From: Tilletiaria anomala UBC 951
Lineage: Eukaryota; Basidiomycota; Exobasidiomycetes; Georgefischeriales; Tilletiariaceae
DNA length: 64,000 bases
Direction of reading: 5' to 3'
Assembly: GCF_000711695.1 (NCBI RefSeq)
Contig: NW_013546974.1
Coordinates: 55,284 to 119,283 of the forward strand
The position numbers and the translations under genes are program-made. Positions 47,624 through 59,254 of the stretch are shown here, piece after piece; position 1 is the stretch's first letter, and each line of letters opens with the position of its first letter. The notes below the pieces were generated by a model. It ran no database searches and was not told where the DNA came from. It saw only the letters and a list, made by a program, of their open reading frames with translations.

Positions 47624-47999
47624 CCTTCACGGCAACACACAGGCAGCACATATGGCGAGTGTCATCCTTGTACAACTATGCCCACTAACCCGCTTCGTGC
47701 GCCTTGAATTGGATGCCTTGAAGTCGACTGGTCAAAGTGTTGCAACTTTCAACTGGGACGCGGCATAGGCGGCGATCGGCATTTGGTGAATCCATAACGG
47801 CAACCGGGGAAATGGATCACGTGATCTACAAGACGCGTCACACGGGCTGAACGCGACCAAAACCAACATCCCAATACGATGTTCGGGGGGACAAAGTACC
47901 TTCCTGTACATAACGTTTCGGTGTTTGCTTTTCATCTAATGTAGGCCAACACCACGGGCTGATCCTAACCGCAATACGACCGTGTGGAATATACCCACC
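47624..47999. promoter_or_regulatory. Bidirectional promoter: JmjC demethylase / kinesin-7
   Basis: These 376 bases separate the two divergent starts. They contain the 12-base perfect palindrome GATCACGTGATC at 47815-47826, roughly midway. Confidence 0.6.
47815..47826. promoter_or_regulatory. GATCACGTGATC palindrome (E-box)
   Basis: A perfect 12-base palindrome centred on CACGTG lies between two divergent genes. It is a probable bHLH factor site and could serve both promoters. Confidence 0.55.
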
Positions 48000-50900
48000 A
48001 TGGATCCAGCCAGGTCATCTGAATACACCAATGGCCCTATGCCAGTCATATCCGCCAAGATGTCTGGGCTGCAGCCTTTCATGCCAGTCCCTCGACATCG
48101 CACCTCTTCGACCAAATCCCTTCGAAACGCCGCTTCGAAAGACTCGTTCGAAGCGAGCCTGTTTCCATCGAAAGTGCTGGGTGATCCATCCTTTGCTGAG
48201 AGCTCAGATTCAGGAAAAGAGTTGAAGGTGCTCGATATCTACGAATCTTTGGAGGACATGCCGGCGCCGATACCCGTCGCTCGCGCAGATGAGTCGGTCC
48301 GGAAAAGCGCCAGGGTCGCTCAACACGAGAAATCCTCCTTACGTCTGACTACTCGTACGCGTCCAAACTTGAAGAGCGCCTCGCCCCTCAAGGCCGCGCT
48401 TACCTCAGCGACCCCTGCGCGAGTAGCACCTGCCCCATTCAACCTCTCGCCTTCCAAGGCTGCCTCGCCGAAAGTATTGGCTCCACCTACCTCTTCAATG
48501 AAGGGGAAGTGCGTATTAGAAGATTTTGAGGGCCCCAGGCCGGCATCCCCAGCCTGCACAGCTGCCCCCATCATCCGCGCCAAAGTAACTCAGGGTCTCT
48601 CGAGTCGTATGACTTCGAGAGCTGGACGTGGGGAACGTGTGCGCCCGGTATCACCGCTGAAGGAGTCCACCAGACAAGGTTTGGGCATACAGCTCGAAGA
48701 AGCCCGGTCATCCGTCGTCTACGAATTTGAAGACAATGACCTTGCTGATAGCTCTTTTGTTTACGATGTACCGCGAGAGCTGGGTCCGGGAATGGCGTCA
48801 GACGAGCCAGTTGCCAGTAACGCACAACTGGAAGAGCAAGAGACAGTCATGGTCCACGTTCGCTTGCGACCTCCAAAACCACAGGAAGAGTGTGCTTGGC
48901 TCACCTCCCCTTACGAATCGTCCATCACACTGGCACCCGCAATCGCAATTACGCGAACGCAACGCGAAGTGGGTCACCCGCATCAGTTCGATGGCGTCCA
49001 CTCTGGCTCCTCCAACGCCGCTCTTTACGCCGATGTTGCCCGTCCATTAGTTCGCGCAGCATTAGCGGGCTACGATGCTGTCGTCTTTGCGTACGGTCAG
49101 ACGGCTTCTGGAAAGACTTTTACGCTGAGTGGCGACGAGCAAGGTCAGGAAGCTGGCATCATCCCGCGGGCTGTGCGTGATGTTTTTCGTGGCATCCAGC
49201 AGAGCGAGAGCACCCGCGAATATCTGTTGCGTGTGTCCTATCTGGAAATCTGGAACGAGAACGTCAAGGACTTGCTCGATCCCACCAACGTGCCTGTCGT
49301 TCGAGATGACAGGCGTAAAGGTGCAAAGGGGACCCTCGTCAAACCCCTGCGGGAGGAGATCGTCACCTCGCCTGCAGCCGTGCGCGATTTGCTTCGAAGA
49401 GGGCAGACCAATAGACACGTCGGCGCAACGGACTGGAATGAGCGATCATCAAGGAGCCACACATGCTTCAAGATGACTATCGAGAGCTGGCAAAGATGTG
49501 TCGACATGAGCCCAGGCAAGGGTGGCCGCAAAGTACGAATTTCGGAGCTCAGCCTGATTGATCTGGCTGGCTCGGAAAAATATGTTTCGCAAGGTTCGGA
49601 CCGGAGAACAGAGGGTGCTCATATAAACAAATCACTACTCACTCTCGGCAAGGTGATTCTGTCACTCTCAGAGTCCAATGCTACTAGATCTGGTAACAGT
49701 GCAGCGCCTCCGCAGCACATCCCATACCGTGACTCCAAGCTCACGCGCATCCTGCAGAACAGCCTTTCTGGAAACGCCAGGGTCGCAGTTGTATGCACGC
49801 TCAATCCGTCACCCAACGCCGTTGAGGAGAGTATTAGCACGCTCAACTTTGCGCATCGCGTCAAGAAAGTGACGCTGCATGCCAAGCGCAGGGAGATCCA
49901 GGAGTCTAGCATGGGCACTGGAGGAATGGGGCACGAGGCACAGGCACTTCTCATGCGGTACAAACTGGAAGCTGAGTCACTGCGAACGCAGGTTCAGCAA
50001 ATGCAGAGCGGAGATGAGCGTTTACTTGAGGTTCAGAGGCGCCTTGACTTGCTGGAAATGCTCAAAGTACGCGGAGGCGACCGCGGCAAGCGAGGGCAGC
50101 CAAGCCTCAATGACGCAGAAAGCGATGAGGACGTAGAAGAGGTGAGCTGGATAGCCAACTCTTGTTAAAAGGTATTAGTCTGACTCGACCCGCTATTGCA
50201 GTTGAATCATCTTCCGGCTCGCCCAGTGTCACCTATGAAAGGCGGATCCGCCTTCGACTTTGACGAGCCTTCCCATCTGCTGCGTGAGAAGCTGTTCACT
50301 GCCGAAGAGCGTATTGCCCAGCTAGAGGAGCGGCTTGCAAATCAACCGCAACTCTCGCAAGAGGCGCTGAGCTCCGATGGCCAGCTGAAGCTCATTGCCG
50401 AACTCCAAAGGAAGGTCCAGGAGCTCGAGTTGGTCTGCGAGGCGCAAGCGGCTGATCCGCCGCCCAAGGTGCGAGAAGACGTAGAGAGGGAGTGGCAGGG
50501 AAAGGTGGATGAGTTGCAGAAGAAACTCGATCAGCGTGAGCAATTCGTCGCTGTTCTGACTCGCCAATGCGAGGAACTGAGACAGGTACGCAGTCTGTCT
50601 TATTCACGAGAGGAGCTGGGTGTCTAAAACTTCCACGCGCACTTACAGGCAAAGAAGCAGCTGTGGAAACTTGCTCATGGAAAGACTGCGGACATCTTTT
50701 CCACCATACATACACCATCTTCCTCCCCTCGACCAGACCAGCCGGTAAGGCCGGCTTCGGTCGTGGGAACTGTTCGCATCGAACCTCCTAGCACCAGCGC
50801 TAGCCCTCTACTCCGCAAGGCGCTGGCAGACCAGCAAGGAAGGGGAAAGAACCGCCACCCACCGCCATCTCTGCCAAGCGCTGCTCCTGACAGCCCATCC

Positions 50901-51176
50901 TTGAGCACTCAGCGCAAGCGCGGCCGACGATCCCACTCCTTCAGCGCGGTGGACCACCTGCAAGTCATGGACCAGATCGCAGCCATGGCGGACACCATGC
51001 TTGCGGCCTCGTCCACGTCGGAAGGAAATGAAGATGTGCCGCAGCGAAGAAGTGCGCTCAACAGTGGCAGCGACCTCAAGGCCGAGAAACTCTTCCTGGA
51101 CGTCAGCATGCGTGATATTCATGCCGAAATCGCGACTGCAGCACGCGGCAGACTGGTCAGCGGAGAGTTGAAGTAA
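48000..51176 (+). CDS. Kinesin-7 (Kip2/CENP-E-type) motor
   Basis: Three exons (48000-50141, 50202-50585, 50649-51176) encode 1017 residues. The motor domain runs from about residue 280 (VMVHVRLRPPKPQE) to 625. It has the P-loop GQTASGKT at 366-373 (preceded by VVFAY), switch I NERSSRSHTCFKM, switch II LSLIDLAGSEKY, and the HIPYRDSKLTRILQNSLSGN block. The TASGKT form of the P-loop and the ADFAHRVKK-like neck (here STLNFAHRVKK) suit the kinesin-7 group, plus-end-directed microtubule motors acting in microtubule dynamics and transport (Kip2) or at kinetochores (CENP-E). The motor is preceded by a 280-residue basic Ser/Pro-rich tail and followed by coiled coils (LREKLFTAEERIAQLEERL and a later helix). 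The C-terminus is short for CENP-E, favouring a Kip2-like role. The GTG-initiated extension upstream is not used. Confidence 0.92.
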
Positions 51177-51265
51177 GGAAGGCAAGTTGTCTTTGGGTAA
51201 AATACTAGATTCAGCTGTCCGCTCTGCCACCGTAATTTAAATTGCCGTAGCTCATATACCATGTA

Positions 51266-54200
51266 TCAAGTCTCCAGCCTTGCAAAGATGGAACTTCGCA
51301 ACATCGGTCGCGAAGCCCCTCGATGACTATCGCTCTCGTCGCCGTGGTCTACAAGGGACTTGAACAATGCAACATCGACCTGAGAGCAAAGGAAGGTGCT
51401 TGTGAGAACGGAGACGAGCTCTTCAAACATGGGATACATCTCACTGGCTGTTTGAATACCGCAAAGACGCTGATGGTTCGTAGCACTTGTTAGTCCGGAG
51501 TCTGAGCCGCAATGTGGCCTCCGAAGGGGGACTCACTGGGTCGCATCATGTGCCGTCCGGAATTCGCAGCGAGAGCAAAGGTCATAGCTGGCCGTACAGT
51601 TGCAACACCGCAGCCTACAATGGAAAAGATCAGTCTGCAAGCTGGGCAAAAGCGTATCCATCAAACCGACTCACCAAGCGCCTTCGATCACCTCAAAGCA
51701 AGAGTCGCACAATATCCACCTGGAGTAAACGAAACTTTAACTTTATCTCCGCAAGGATCCACAACACCGGGCAAACCCTCACGGATGGATTAGATGCGCT
51801 ATTGGGACCAAGTTCAGCTCCGTCATCCGCCGCGCCTGACCGATGCGAGTCATCTCAATGTCGCGCGGCTCGCGTTGACTGAGCCAGCTGTGCACCGGTC
51901 GTTGGATTGAGTATTGCGGAGGCGAGCCACCAAGCGAGTACCTTCTAGCAGCGATGCGAGTGGCCTCGTAAAGTGCCGGCAAGAGCGGTCCGCCATCAGT
52001 GAGGCCGGGGTCGAGCAGTGCGTGCGACATCGACCGTGCAATCTTGAGGAAGAAGTGGGAGGGGTCGTGTATGAGAAGAGAGCTAACCTCGCAAGATTGG
52101 CATAGGCTGTACCCGAAATGGCCCGAGGACGAGCGGCTGAGAGGGCAGCGAGCGCATAAGAACCTTGGGCCGCCGGCGAGATCTTTACCGCATTCTGAAC
52201 AGCCTGGTGGGGACTGCATTTCCAACCGTGCTTGAACAGAGCCATTACTTCGAGACAAGTTAGAATCTTGGCGGCCAGATGGGACCCCAGGTGAACGGCT
52301 CATGGCCAGGGTGGGAGCGTGCGCGCGACTGGTCACCTGGTCAATCAGCCTCGCTTGTGCTGCGATGAGGGAAGAGACCACTGAATTGACTAAGCGGCGA
52401 TTCATCGGAGCGGCGAGCTTGATCATGATGTGCGAATCAGAATGGTCCAGCCCATTGGCTGGGGAAGCCGAGAGGCCGCGTTCCTCGCATATGCCGCAGA
52501 AGTCGGCTCCGGCGGGACAGCTGGCACAGTGAAAGCGGACACCGATAATAGGGAATGTGTGGCATGATGCGCACTCAATGCCGTTATGCACCGGGTCTTC
52601 GATGACCGGGACATCAATAGCACCCAACGGGATAGATGGAGGCAGAGCAGGTGGCGGCGGCGCAGGCATCCTCTTGAATAGATGCGGTGCGTGGCTTGAC
52701 ACGAACCGCTGTCAGCTTGGCGCTTGCAAAGGCTACAAATACTACTCACAGCGTGTGTACGCTGAGGAAACAGTCGCCGCAAAGCTGATACTTGTCGCAT
52801 TGTGAGCACTTAAAGCGTCCCCCCAGCCACGTGTCCTGTTCACATTGCTCGCAGACTGCGTCACCCTCTTCTTCTGTGTTCACAAATATACCTTCGGTCA
52901 GCTCGTAGACCGACACCATTGCACATGCGCGCGCGCGCACTCACTCACCGACAGATCTCCAAACACCGTCCTGATATACTAGCTCGAAGAAGGTGTGCCG
53001 CTTCTCGTTCCGAGTAGCGTACTCAGCGACATGCTTGGACCCGTGCTCGGCGATGCAAACGAGACACAGCTCACAGCCTTCGATCTGCGGCGCAGACGAC
53101 GTGTTGCTCGAACGTCGTGCACGAGTGAACACGTCATCACCTCTCTCTCCTTCTCCTCCTTCTCCACCATCGTGTCCTTCCCTCAATGCCTGAACTGCTT
53201 CTTCTGTTTCGTGAGAGGTATCCCCAAAGACACCAGGAATGACAGAACTTACTTCGCACACCTGACTCTGAGACCAAGCAGAAGGCAAGTCGTCCATCAA
53301 GTCATCGCGTACACATGCAGAGGCTCGCGATGTCGGCGTGGATTGCTGCCCTTCGCCTACCAGTCTCTCGCCTGCCCATCCATCTTCAGCCACTTGAGGC
53401 TGTTCGCCGCTCGAACCAGCCATCGAGGTAGCAGACGAAGCGGAAAGCGACGCCCTGCGCGGTCCGCAAGTGTCGCAGACGTAACGCAGCGAGTCGGCTT
53501 GGAATGGCGTCGAACAGATTGAACATCGACACGAGCACTCGTCCGGCCTATCTTCTGCTATGAGGTCCAAAGCGATTCCAGTTCCTTCGGCCTTAACTAC
53601 GGCCACAGCAGCCATGCGGCAGGGCTTTTGCTGCATGATCTGCAGCAAGCGCATATCCTCGTCGCTGTACTTCTGCTGCGGCGGCTCGCTAAGGGGTCCT
53701 CGCACCACGCCTTCTGGGGCGATATTACTGCCGCTGGTCCCAGCTGCGTTGGATCTGAGCCTTCCCTGTCCGCGATGATGGATCTCTCCGCGACTCGCTG
53801 GCCTGCTCCCGCCTCCACCACTGCGCGAAATGGTCCCGCGCGAGTCGTCCGATTCCTCGCCTGCATCGTCATCCAAATCGAGCGGATCAAGTCCGCTGCC
53901 GAACAGCTGGACGGACTGCGTGTCCGCATCGGACCGCCTGCCGAGCTGCGAGAGGCCCTCGTCGAACGTCAAGAAAGGGTCAACCTGCCCCGACAACAAG
54001 CTTGTGGCGGAGAGGCAAGGCGATGAGGACTGCGCTTCCTTGGTAGAGCGCCCCGGCTCTGATTTTGCTCTGACTCGTGGAAGCCCATCTGTAACAGCTG
54101 GCGCTACTGCTGTTGACGGAGTATCAGTCAACACGTGTTTCTTCCCAGCGTGAGGCTTGTGTCCGTTCAACTGCAGCGGCATATCTCCGAGTTTGCGCTC

Positions 54201-55775
54201 GTTCAGACCGCCCTGCCAGACTTGAGCCGGCTCGCTGCGCCTGCGTCGCCAATCTATGCGAAATCGATCCGCAGCAGACATATTCGAACGATTTGAGGGA
54301 AAACTTTGGAACGGGGCACCAGCTTCATCCGAATGCGACGACCGATCGCCTTCGCCACCGCTCTCACTGCTGCTGGAGGTTTCTCCCTCACCTTCCCCCT
54401 CGCTCTCCTCGCCCGAGCCAAGCATGTGTAAATCAGAGTAGTGTAGACTGTCGAGGTCCGCATCGCGTCCCTCAGCACCTTTCGCAGACGCCAGCTCCTC
54501 TTCGTTGAAGCGCACTTGACGCTGGTATTGTGGCTGGTTCGTCTTCCTGATGCGATGTAAGTGCTGGTCGTCCTCGCGCGCATGCTCGTTGTGCAGTCGC
54601 TGACGCGGATCGCGTTCGCTTTGTATTTGGTTCCTATATCGCTGCTCGTTAGAATCCTTTCTGAGTGAAGAAGTTGCTGAGGCAGAAATAGAGGGTGACT
54701 GCGAGCCAAACGTAACGATACTGCTACTGTTGTAGCCGCTATAGCTGCCGTGGCTCAAAACACCCATACTCCCACCGCTAGGAGAGCGGCTACCGTCCGC
54801 GTATTGGTCTTTCTGAGCGCGGGCGTGACCGTTCGATATGTGCATCCTAGCGTGTTCGTGCTGCGAACTGTAGGAGCTGTATCCACTATATGAAGAATTG
54901 ATCAAGCTGCCCACCTCGCTTTCCAGGTCCAAGTCTGTACCCCAGTCAGAAAGGGTGATGGCGGTCCGGAGCCGCGCGACAACCTTCATCTGCACGAAAC
55001 GCTGTTGATTTTGCTCCTCCCTACGCAGATGTGATGGAAATGAAGTCGAAGATTCGCTTGAAAAGGCTTCATCGAGGGTGGACGGTGTAAAGTACGCGAT
55101 CGCCTCTTGCAAGTCGTCTTCGGAGCTAATCTCGCACTCCTCGCCGTCGTCATCCGTGTAGGATATGTCAAACGTGGTGCGACTGCGACCCGGGTGGTCG
55201 TTTGGTCGTATATGCCCTGCACAGTCATGCATGGAAGAGGATGAGGTTAATGACGCATGATGCTCGCAATAGCTTGAGGATGGGCTGTACTCCGATCTGC
55301 CATCAGCAAACCCGTTGATGTGTGCATCATGACCCCCACTACGAGCGCTTGAGAGGTCCATCCGATGGCTCCAGTCATCCAGGAGCTGAAAAGAGCGCGC
55401 AATCCTCGCTCGAAAGTCGTGGTACGTGACAGATCGATGACAAGGGAAGCGGAGGCGCTTTAGGCGATTGTCCGACGAGCACTTGACGATCAGCGGGATG
55501 GACAGTGGAGGAGGAGCACGACAATGCGCAGAAATCGAAGTGGAAGGCGTCGCTAGTCCTTCGAAGGAGGTTTCTGAGGTCTGAACTGTCGAACTTGCTT
55601 CTTCGGAGCCGCCATGTTCGAATGTCCAACATGCAGAGCTTGAAGGCGCCGAAGTGTCTATGCTTGACACGTCCGACGGCGGCAGTGCGACGCTGATAGA
55701 GCTACTATCACTGCAAGCTTTGCCATTGACACCACTGCTTTGCCCGTCAGCAGCGTCAGTGATTGGTGGTATCAT
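51266..55775 (-). CDS. PB1-domain protein with five ZZ zinc fingers
   Basis: Seven exons: 55775-52949, 52873-52750, 52694-51783, 51719-51675, 51614-51537, 51469-51445 and 51379-51266, total 1374 residues with all phases consistent. A PB1 domain covers about residues 95-230 (LIVKCSSDNRLKRLRF ... ISYTDDDGEECEISSEDDLQ) with a 60-residue insertion. Then follow 500 disordered residues and five ZZ fingers: CRCSICSTPFQADSLRYVCD; CEQCEQDTWLGGRFKCSQCD; CASCHTFPIIGVRFHCASC; CSECGKDLAGGPRFLCARC; and CDSCFEVIEGAWLRCCNC followed by YDLCSRCE and HDATHVF. The fifth finger appears only after the small exons are joined; reading on from exon 3 stops early at 51779. PB1 plus ZZ is the layout of p62/NBR1 autophagy receptors, but I see no FW or UBA domain. 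The last join (51380-51444) is the least certain. Confidence 0.85.
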
Positions 55776-56187
55776 TGTTGCCCCCTTTCGTGAAGCTTGC
55801 CTATTATAGAAGTGATTTGGTCCGCTGCCGCTGAAAAAAGCGATCCCTGGTAAGCATCACATCGGTCGCATGCGGCGGTACCAAGGGCGAGTTAGCCGCC
55901 TGGCAGGCTTCGCGACCCGAAGAACGAAAGCGCCAAGGAGCAAGAAGCTAGCTAGAGGTGCGGAAGAATTCTCAACAGGTTTGCCCGCTTGCTCGCTATT
56001 CCGTATCTTCCGTAGAACAGGCTGCGAGAAGGGCTTGTTATCAAGCGTGGAATGCATAGTATTTGATCCTCGGCTCGCGTGCGCAGCAGTCAAGGTCCCC
56101 TCGTTGCTGCTGCGGAGAGAGATCAGCAGATGCATCCGCAGAATGTCTGGGACGGCGAGAACGACTTCAGAAAACACCGAGTAACAT

Positions 56188-56493
56188 TTACACAACCCTA
56201 CTGCTTCTCGCTTTTATCGGTTTCCCCTCGGCCTCCTCGTCCTCATCCAATTTCTTCAGGGCTGCATGTAACTCTTGGGTCTCCGGGCGACCTCTCCGCC
56301 CCCCATCATCGTCGTCTTCGTATCTCCTGGTACAATGTGGCCCATGGCACGGTTGTCTGTTATCGGCCCCAGCCGCAAAGCAGATAACAATGAATGAGGA
56401 AAAATGATTATAACCGCCTTTCGCCCGATCCCTTTTCATCTCCCGCAGACAAACGCTACCCTCCGCCACGATTCTTCTATCCTTCATCAGCAA
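56188..56493 (-). CDS. Weak small ORF with charged C-terminal helix
   Basis: This frame of about 100 codons has a possible internal start (MKRDRAKGGYNHF) and an Asp/Arg-rich second half, with YEDDDDGGRRGRPETQ and then HAALKKLDEDEEAEGK. The composition looks protein-like in the second half only, so it may be the last exon of a small gene. There is no family match that I know and no clear promoter. Confidence 0.2.
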   Translation of the reverse strand: MLMKDRRIVAEGSVCLREMKRDRAKGGYNHFSSFIVICFAAGADNRQPCHGPHCTRRYEDDDDGGRRGRPETQELHAALKKLDEDEEAEGKPIKARSSRVV

Positions 56494-57215
56494 ACAAAGT
56501 CAGCCGCCGATGATGTGAGGACTCGGCTTTGCTGGAATGCAGCCTAAGCCCCAGTCAATCTCATTTGCTTTCTGCTGGTATGCACGCCCTTTCTCCGGAA
56601 CCGCATGGTACATCCCTGTTACCTTGGCACACCCGCCCCTTGGCAAAGCTAACGCGCACGAGTGGCTGTCACATGCCACAGCGGAAAGCTAACAAGCATC
56701 TTTGGAAGAAATCTCTCGGCTCCAAACGGCACACAAACTGGATTTGACCAAGATGAAACCGTCCGTAGATCGAATGGCTTCAGCTTGTCGTGTATCAAGT
56801 CACTCGAGTTCGCAGCATCAGAGGGAGGAGCGCTTATAGCCTTTGGCAATACGGTCTCTGTGGCGATCCGCGATTTTGACGAGCCATGCCGAGTTTCCCC
56901 TTTTCGCAATGCCTTGTGATCGCGCTCTCGCCACTTCCAAGCTGAAGGGGCTTGGTTTGCACAGTCGAAATTGCATTTACCCCACTCGACGACTCCCAGC
57001 TGGAGAAACAATGCTTCGTGTTTGTACGGCTACACCTCGCTCCAAAAACTCAACGATCAAGAGACGTGCAATCCTAATCATGCCACTAGTATCGATACGT
57101 TTGGCGCGCTCTGTGCTAAAGCCTCCCTATTTACAGTGCCAAAGGCCTAGCGACACGCTTTAGGGTCATAGTCCCTTTTCAGGGCGGGAACTGCATATTC
57201 CTTCATGAAAGACGC

Positions 57216-57223
57216 TATAAATA
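57216..57223 (+). promoter_or_regulatory. TATA box of the secreted hydrolase gene
   Basis: TATAAATA lies 136 bases upstream of the hydrolase ATG at 57359. The intervening leader is rich in C and T. A strong TATA box fits a regulated, non-housekeeping gene. Confidence 0.55.
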
Positions 57224-57358
57224 GCAAGCGCTTCCGTGCTCGCCTTGTGCCCCAACCTGATTTAGATCTCACATGTCTTTCCTATCTTCCTCTACCTCGC
57301 CCTTCTGTCCTTCGCCTCTCTTTGGCTCTCCTCTTCAGTCCCGTTATCACGGACAACA

Positions 57359-59051
57359 ATGCAGCTCATCACCAAGTCCCTCATCGCCGGGACCGTTCTC
57401 TCGCTAGGTTCCGGGTTTGGCACCGGCATCGGCATCGCCTCGGTTTCGGCGGAGACGCACCTAATGTTCAACACATCTGCACAGTTCAATTACAACGCGT
57501 ATCCGTGGCATCAGTCCTTCAATCTCCTCTGGGAAACCCTGATGAGTATTCGAGTGAGTGATCGAATATACACGGATATCAGGCAGTCGGTCTGGGTCTA
57601 GCATGCTGAGGCCTGAGGAGTGTACGCACCGTATAATAGACCCGCATCGGGATCTGGCCAACGGACACGTGGACAAACTACGACGATATCGAACTCATCT
57701 TCAATAACCTCAAGTCCGCGTATGGCAACGTATCTCCCAATGGATTTGACCAGGACAAGTGGGCACTTCCCTTTCTCCAACATGGTAAAGAGCTATATAG
57801 TCAGGCCAAGAGCTACGAGGGTAAAAACAACACGCTGGCCAGCGAGATGTATCTGTGAGTGTCTCAGTGGCATGGTGAGTTGCGACCGAGCAAGACTAAA
57901 CATTTCCTATGGTTGCCTGCAAATTCTTATTTCCTTGTTCAGGCGCACTGCCTCGGTCTTCCGACTTGGGTGGTTCCCCTGGGTGCACTCAAATACGAGC
58001 CATTCGTCCCTCAAGAAGGCTTGTTGGGACCTAGAAAAGCAAACGTACGAGCGCGGACTGGCGTAAGTGTGATATGCGGCTCATTTCTCCTTCCGGCTCT
58101 TTGCCTGACGCATGGATGCTTTCCTTTTCTGCACTTGAAAGCCTCGCGCACTACAGCTTTGAAACCGTCAATATCCCTTTCAAGTTGAAACCGCACGACA
58201 GCGTGTACGACACGATTCCGATCTACGTGAACTACGCGTTGAGCAAGGGAAAGCGCAACGGCGGCAGCAACCGCACAAAGGCAAAAACGGTCATCCTTGT
58301 TTGCGGGCTGGACCGCTACCGCTCCGGCCAGCTCACAAATGTACAGCTGCTCCTCTCCCTCGGCATGAATGTCATCACCGTCGACATGCCGGGCACAGGG
58401 GACGCGCCGATCACCGGTCGTGACACGGGTGCCGACACGTTGCTCTGGCGCCAGCTGCTCGACTGGATCGAGGCGAATGCCGGCGCAAAGGGCTTCGACA
58501 AGGACAATCTCTGGGCGTGGGGTACGTCGACGGGGAGCTACTGGTCGATAAAACTCTCACGCGCTGAGAAGAACAGGCTCAAAGGAGTCCTGGCACAAGG
58601 TGCCGCGAGCCACTACACATTCACCAGGGACTGGCTTGAGTCGGCCGACCACCTCTCGTACGCCGTCGACCTCTGGGCCCCACTCGCCTCGACCTTCGGA
58701 TACGTTGACGATAAGCATGCTTTCGCCGATGTGGCTTCCAACTATTCGCTGCTTAACCAGGGCGTACTTGATCAGGACGCCGCTAAGCTGCTCTCCATCA
58801 ATGGTGTCGAGGATACGACCTTCCCCATCGGTGAGTGCGATCGTGATTCCACGGTCATATTGAGCAACGGTGACTTCTAACTGCTTGCTCGCTTCGTTGT
58901 AGATGACACACTGATCCTGAGCTACTATGGTAAAGGTGCCTTCCTCCGCATGGCCCCGGGCTTCGATCACATGGGGGAACCTGCCGCTACGGAGTGGCTC
59001 CAGAATTTCTGGGCCGCCGTCGCGGATGGGAGTGTCGCAAACAAGTATTAA
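57359..59051 (+). CDS. Ayg1-like alpha/beta hydrolase with signal peptide
   Basis: Five exons (57359-57553, 57640-57854, 57943-58062, 58142-58830, 58903-59051) encode 455 residues. The fold is that of Aspergillus Ayg1 and the FrsA-like group. Seen are RTASVFRLGWFPWV (Ayg1 has a similar RAAVVYR block), VILVCGLDRYRSGQ, and the nucleophile elbow WGTSTGSYW with Ser306. The acid is probably in NGVEDTTFPIDD, and the His in PGFDHMGEP. Ayg1 shortens a polyketide chain for melanin; this protein may act on another C-C or ester substrate. The N-terminus MQLITKSLIAGTVLSLGSGF continues hydrophobic to VSA, a credible signal peptide, unlike Ayg1 itself. So this copy is probably secreted or in the secretory route. 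No polyketide synthase is nearby. Confidence 0.82.
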
Positions 59052-59254
59052 ACTTGTTCATCTCCCGCCATTGGCCAGCTCAGGAATGGTGCTCCAGAGG
59101 TCATTGTGGAAAAATTATGTCAAAGGCCCGATAAAGCGATATGCAAAGCAAATGCGAATAAGAGTGGTGCTGCAAGCATGCGATAGACTACACCGAGAAA
59201 CAAAAGAACTGCTAATGTGGCTTTTTAAATGTTTCCATCACCTTTCTTCTTGTT

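Larger units (their letters stand above)
55776..57358. other. Divergent intergenic region; weak ORFs only
   Basis: These 1.6 kb separate the PB1/ZZ gene start (minus) from the hydrolase start (plus). A minus frame at 56188-56493 ends in a charged helix (RPETQELHAALKKLDEDEEA), and a second minus frame at 55857-56195 has a short hydrophobic stretch. I could not connect either to a family or a splice structure. A TATA box for the hydrolase lies at 57216-57223. Confidence 0.4.

Noticed and set aside
53560-54508. Plus-strand frames over the PB1/ZZ gene
   Set aside because: They are antisense shadows of the Ser-rich linker of the minus-strand gene.
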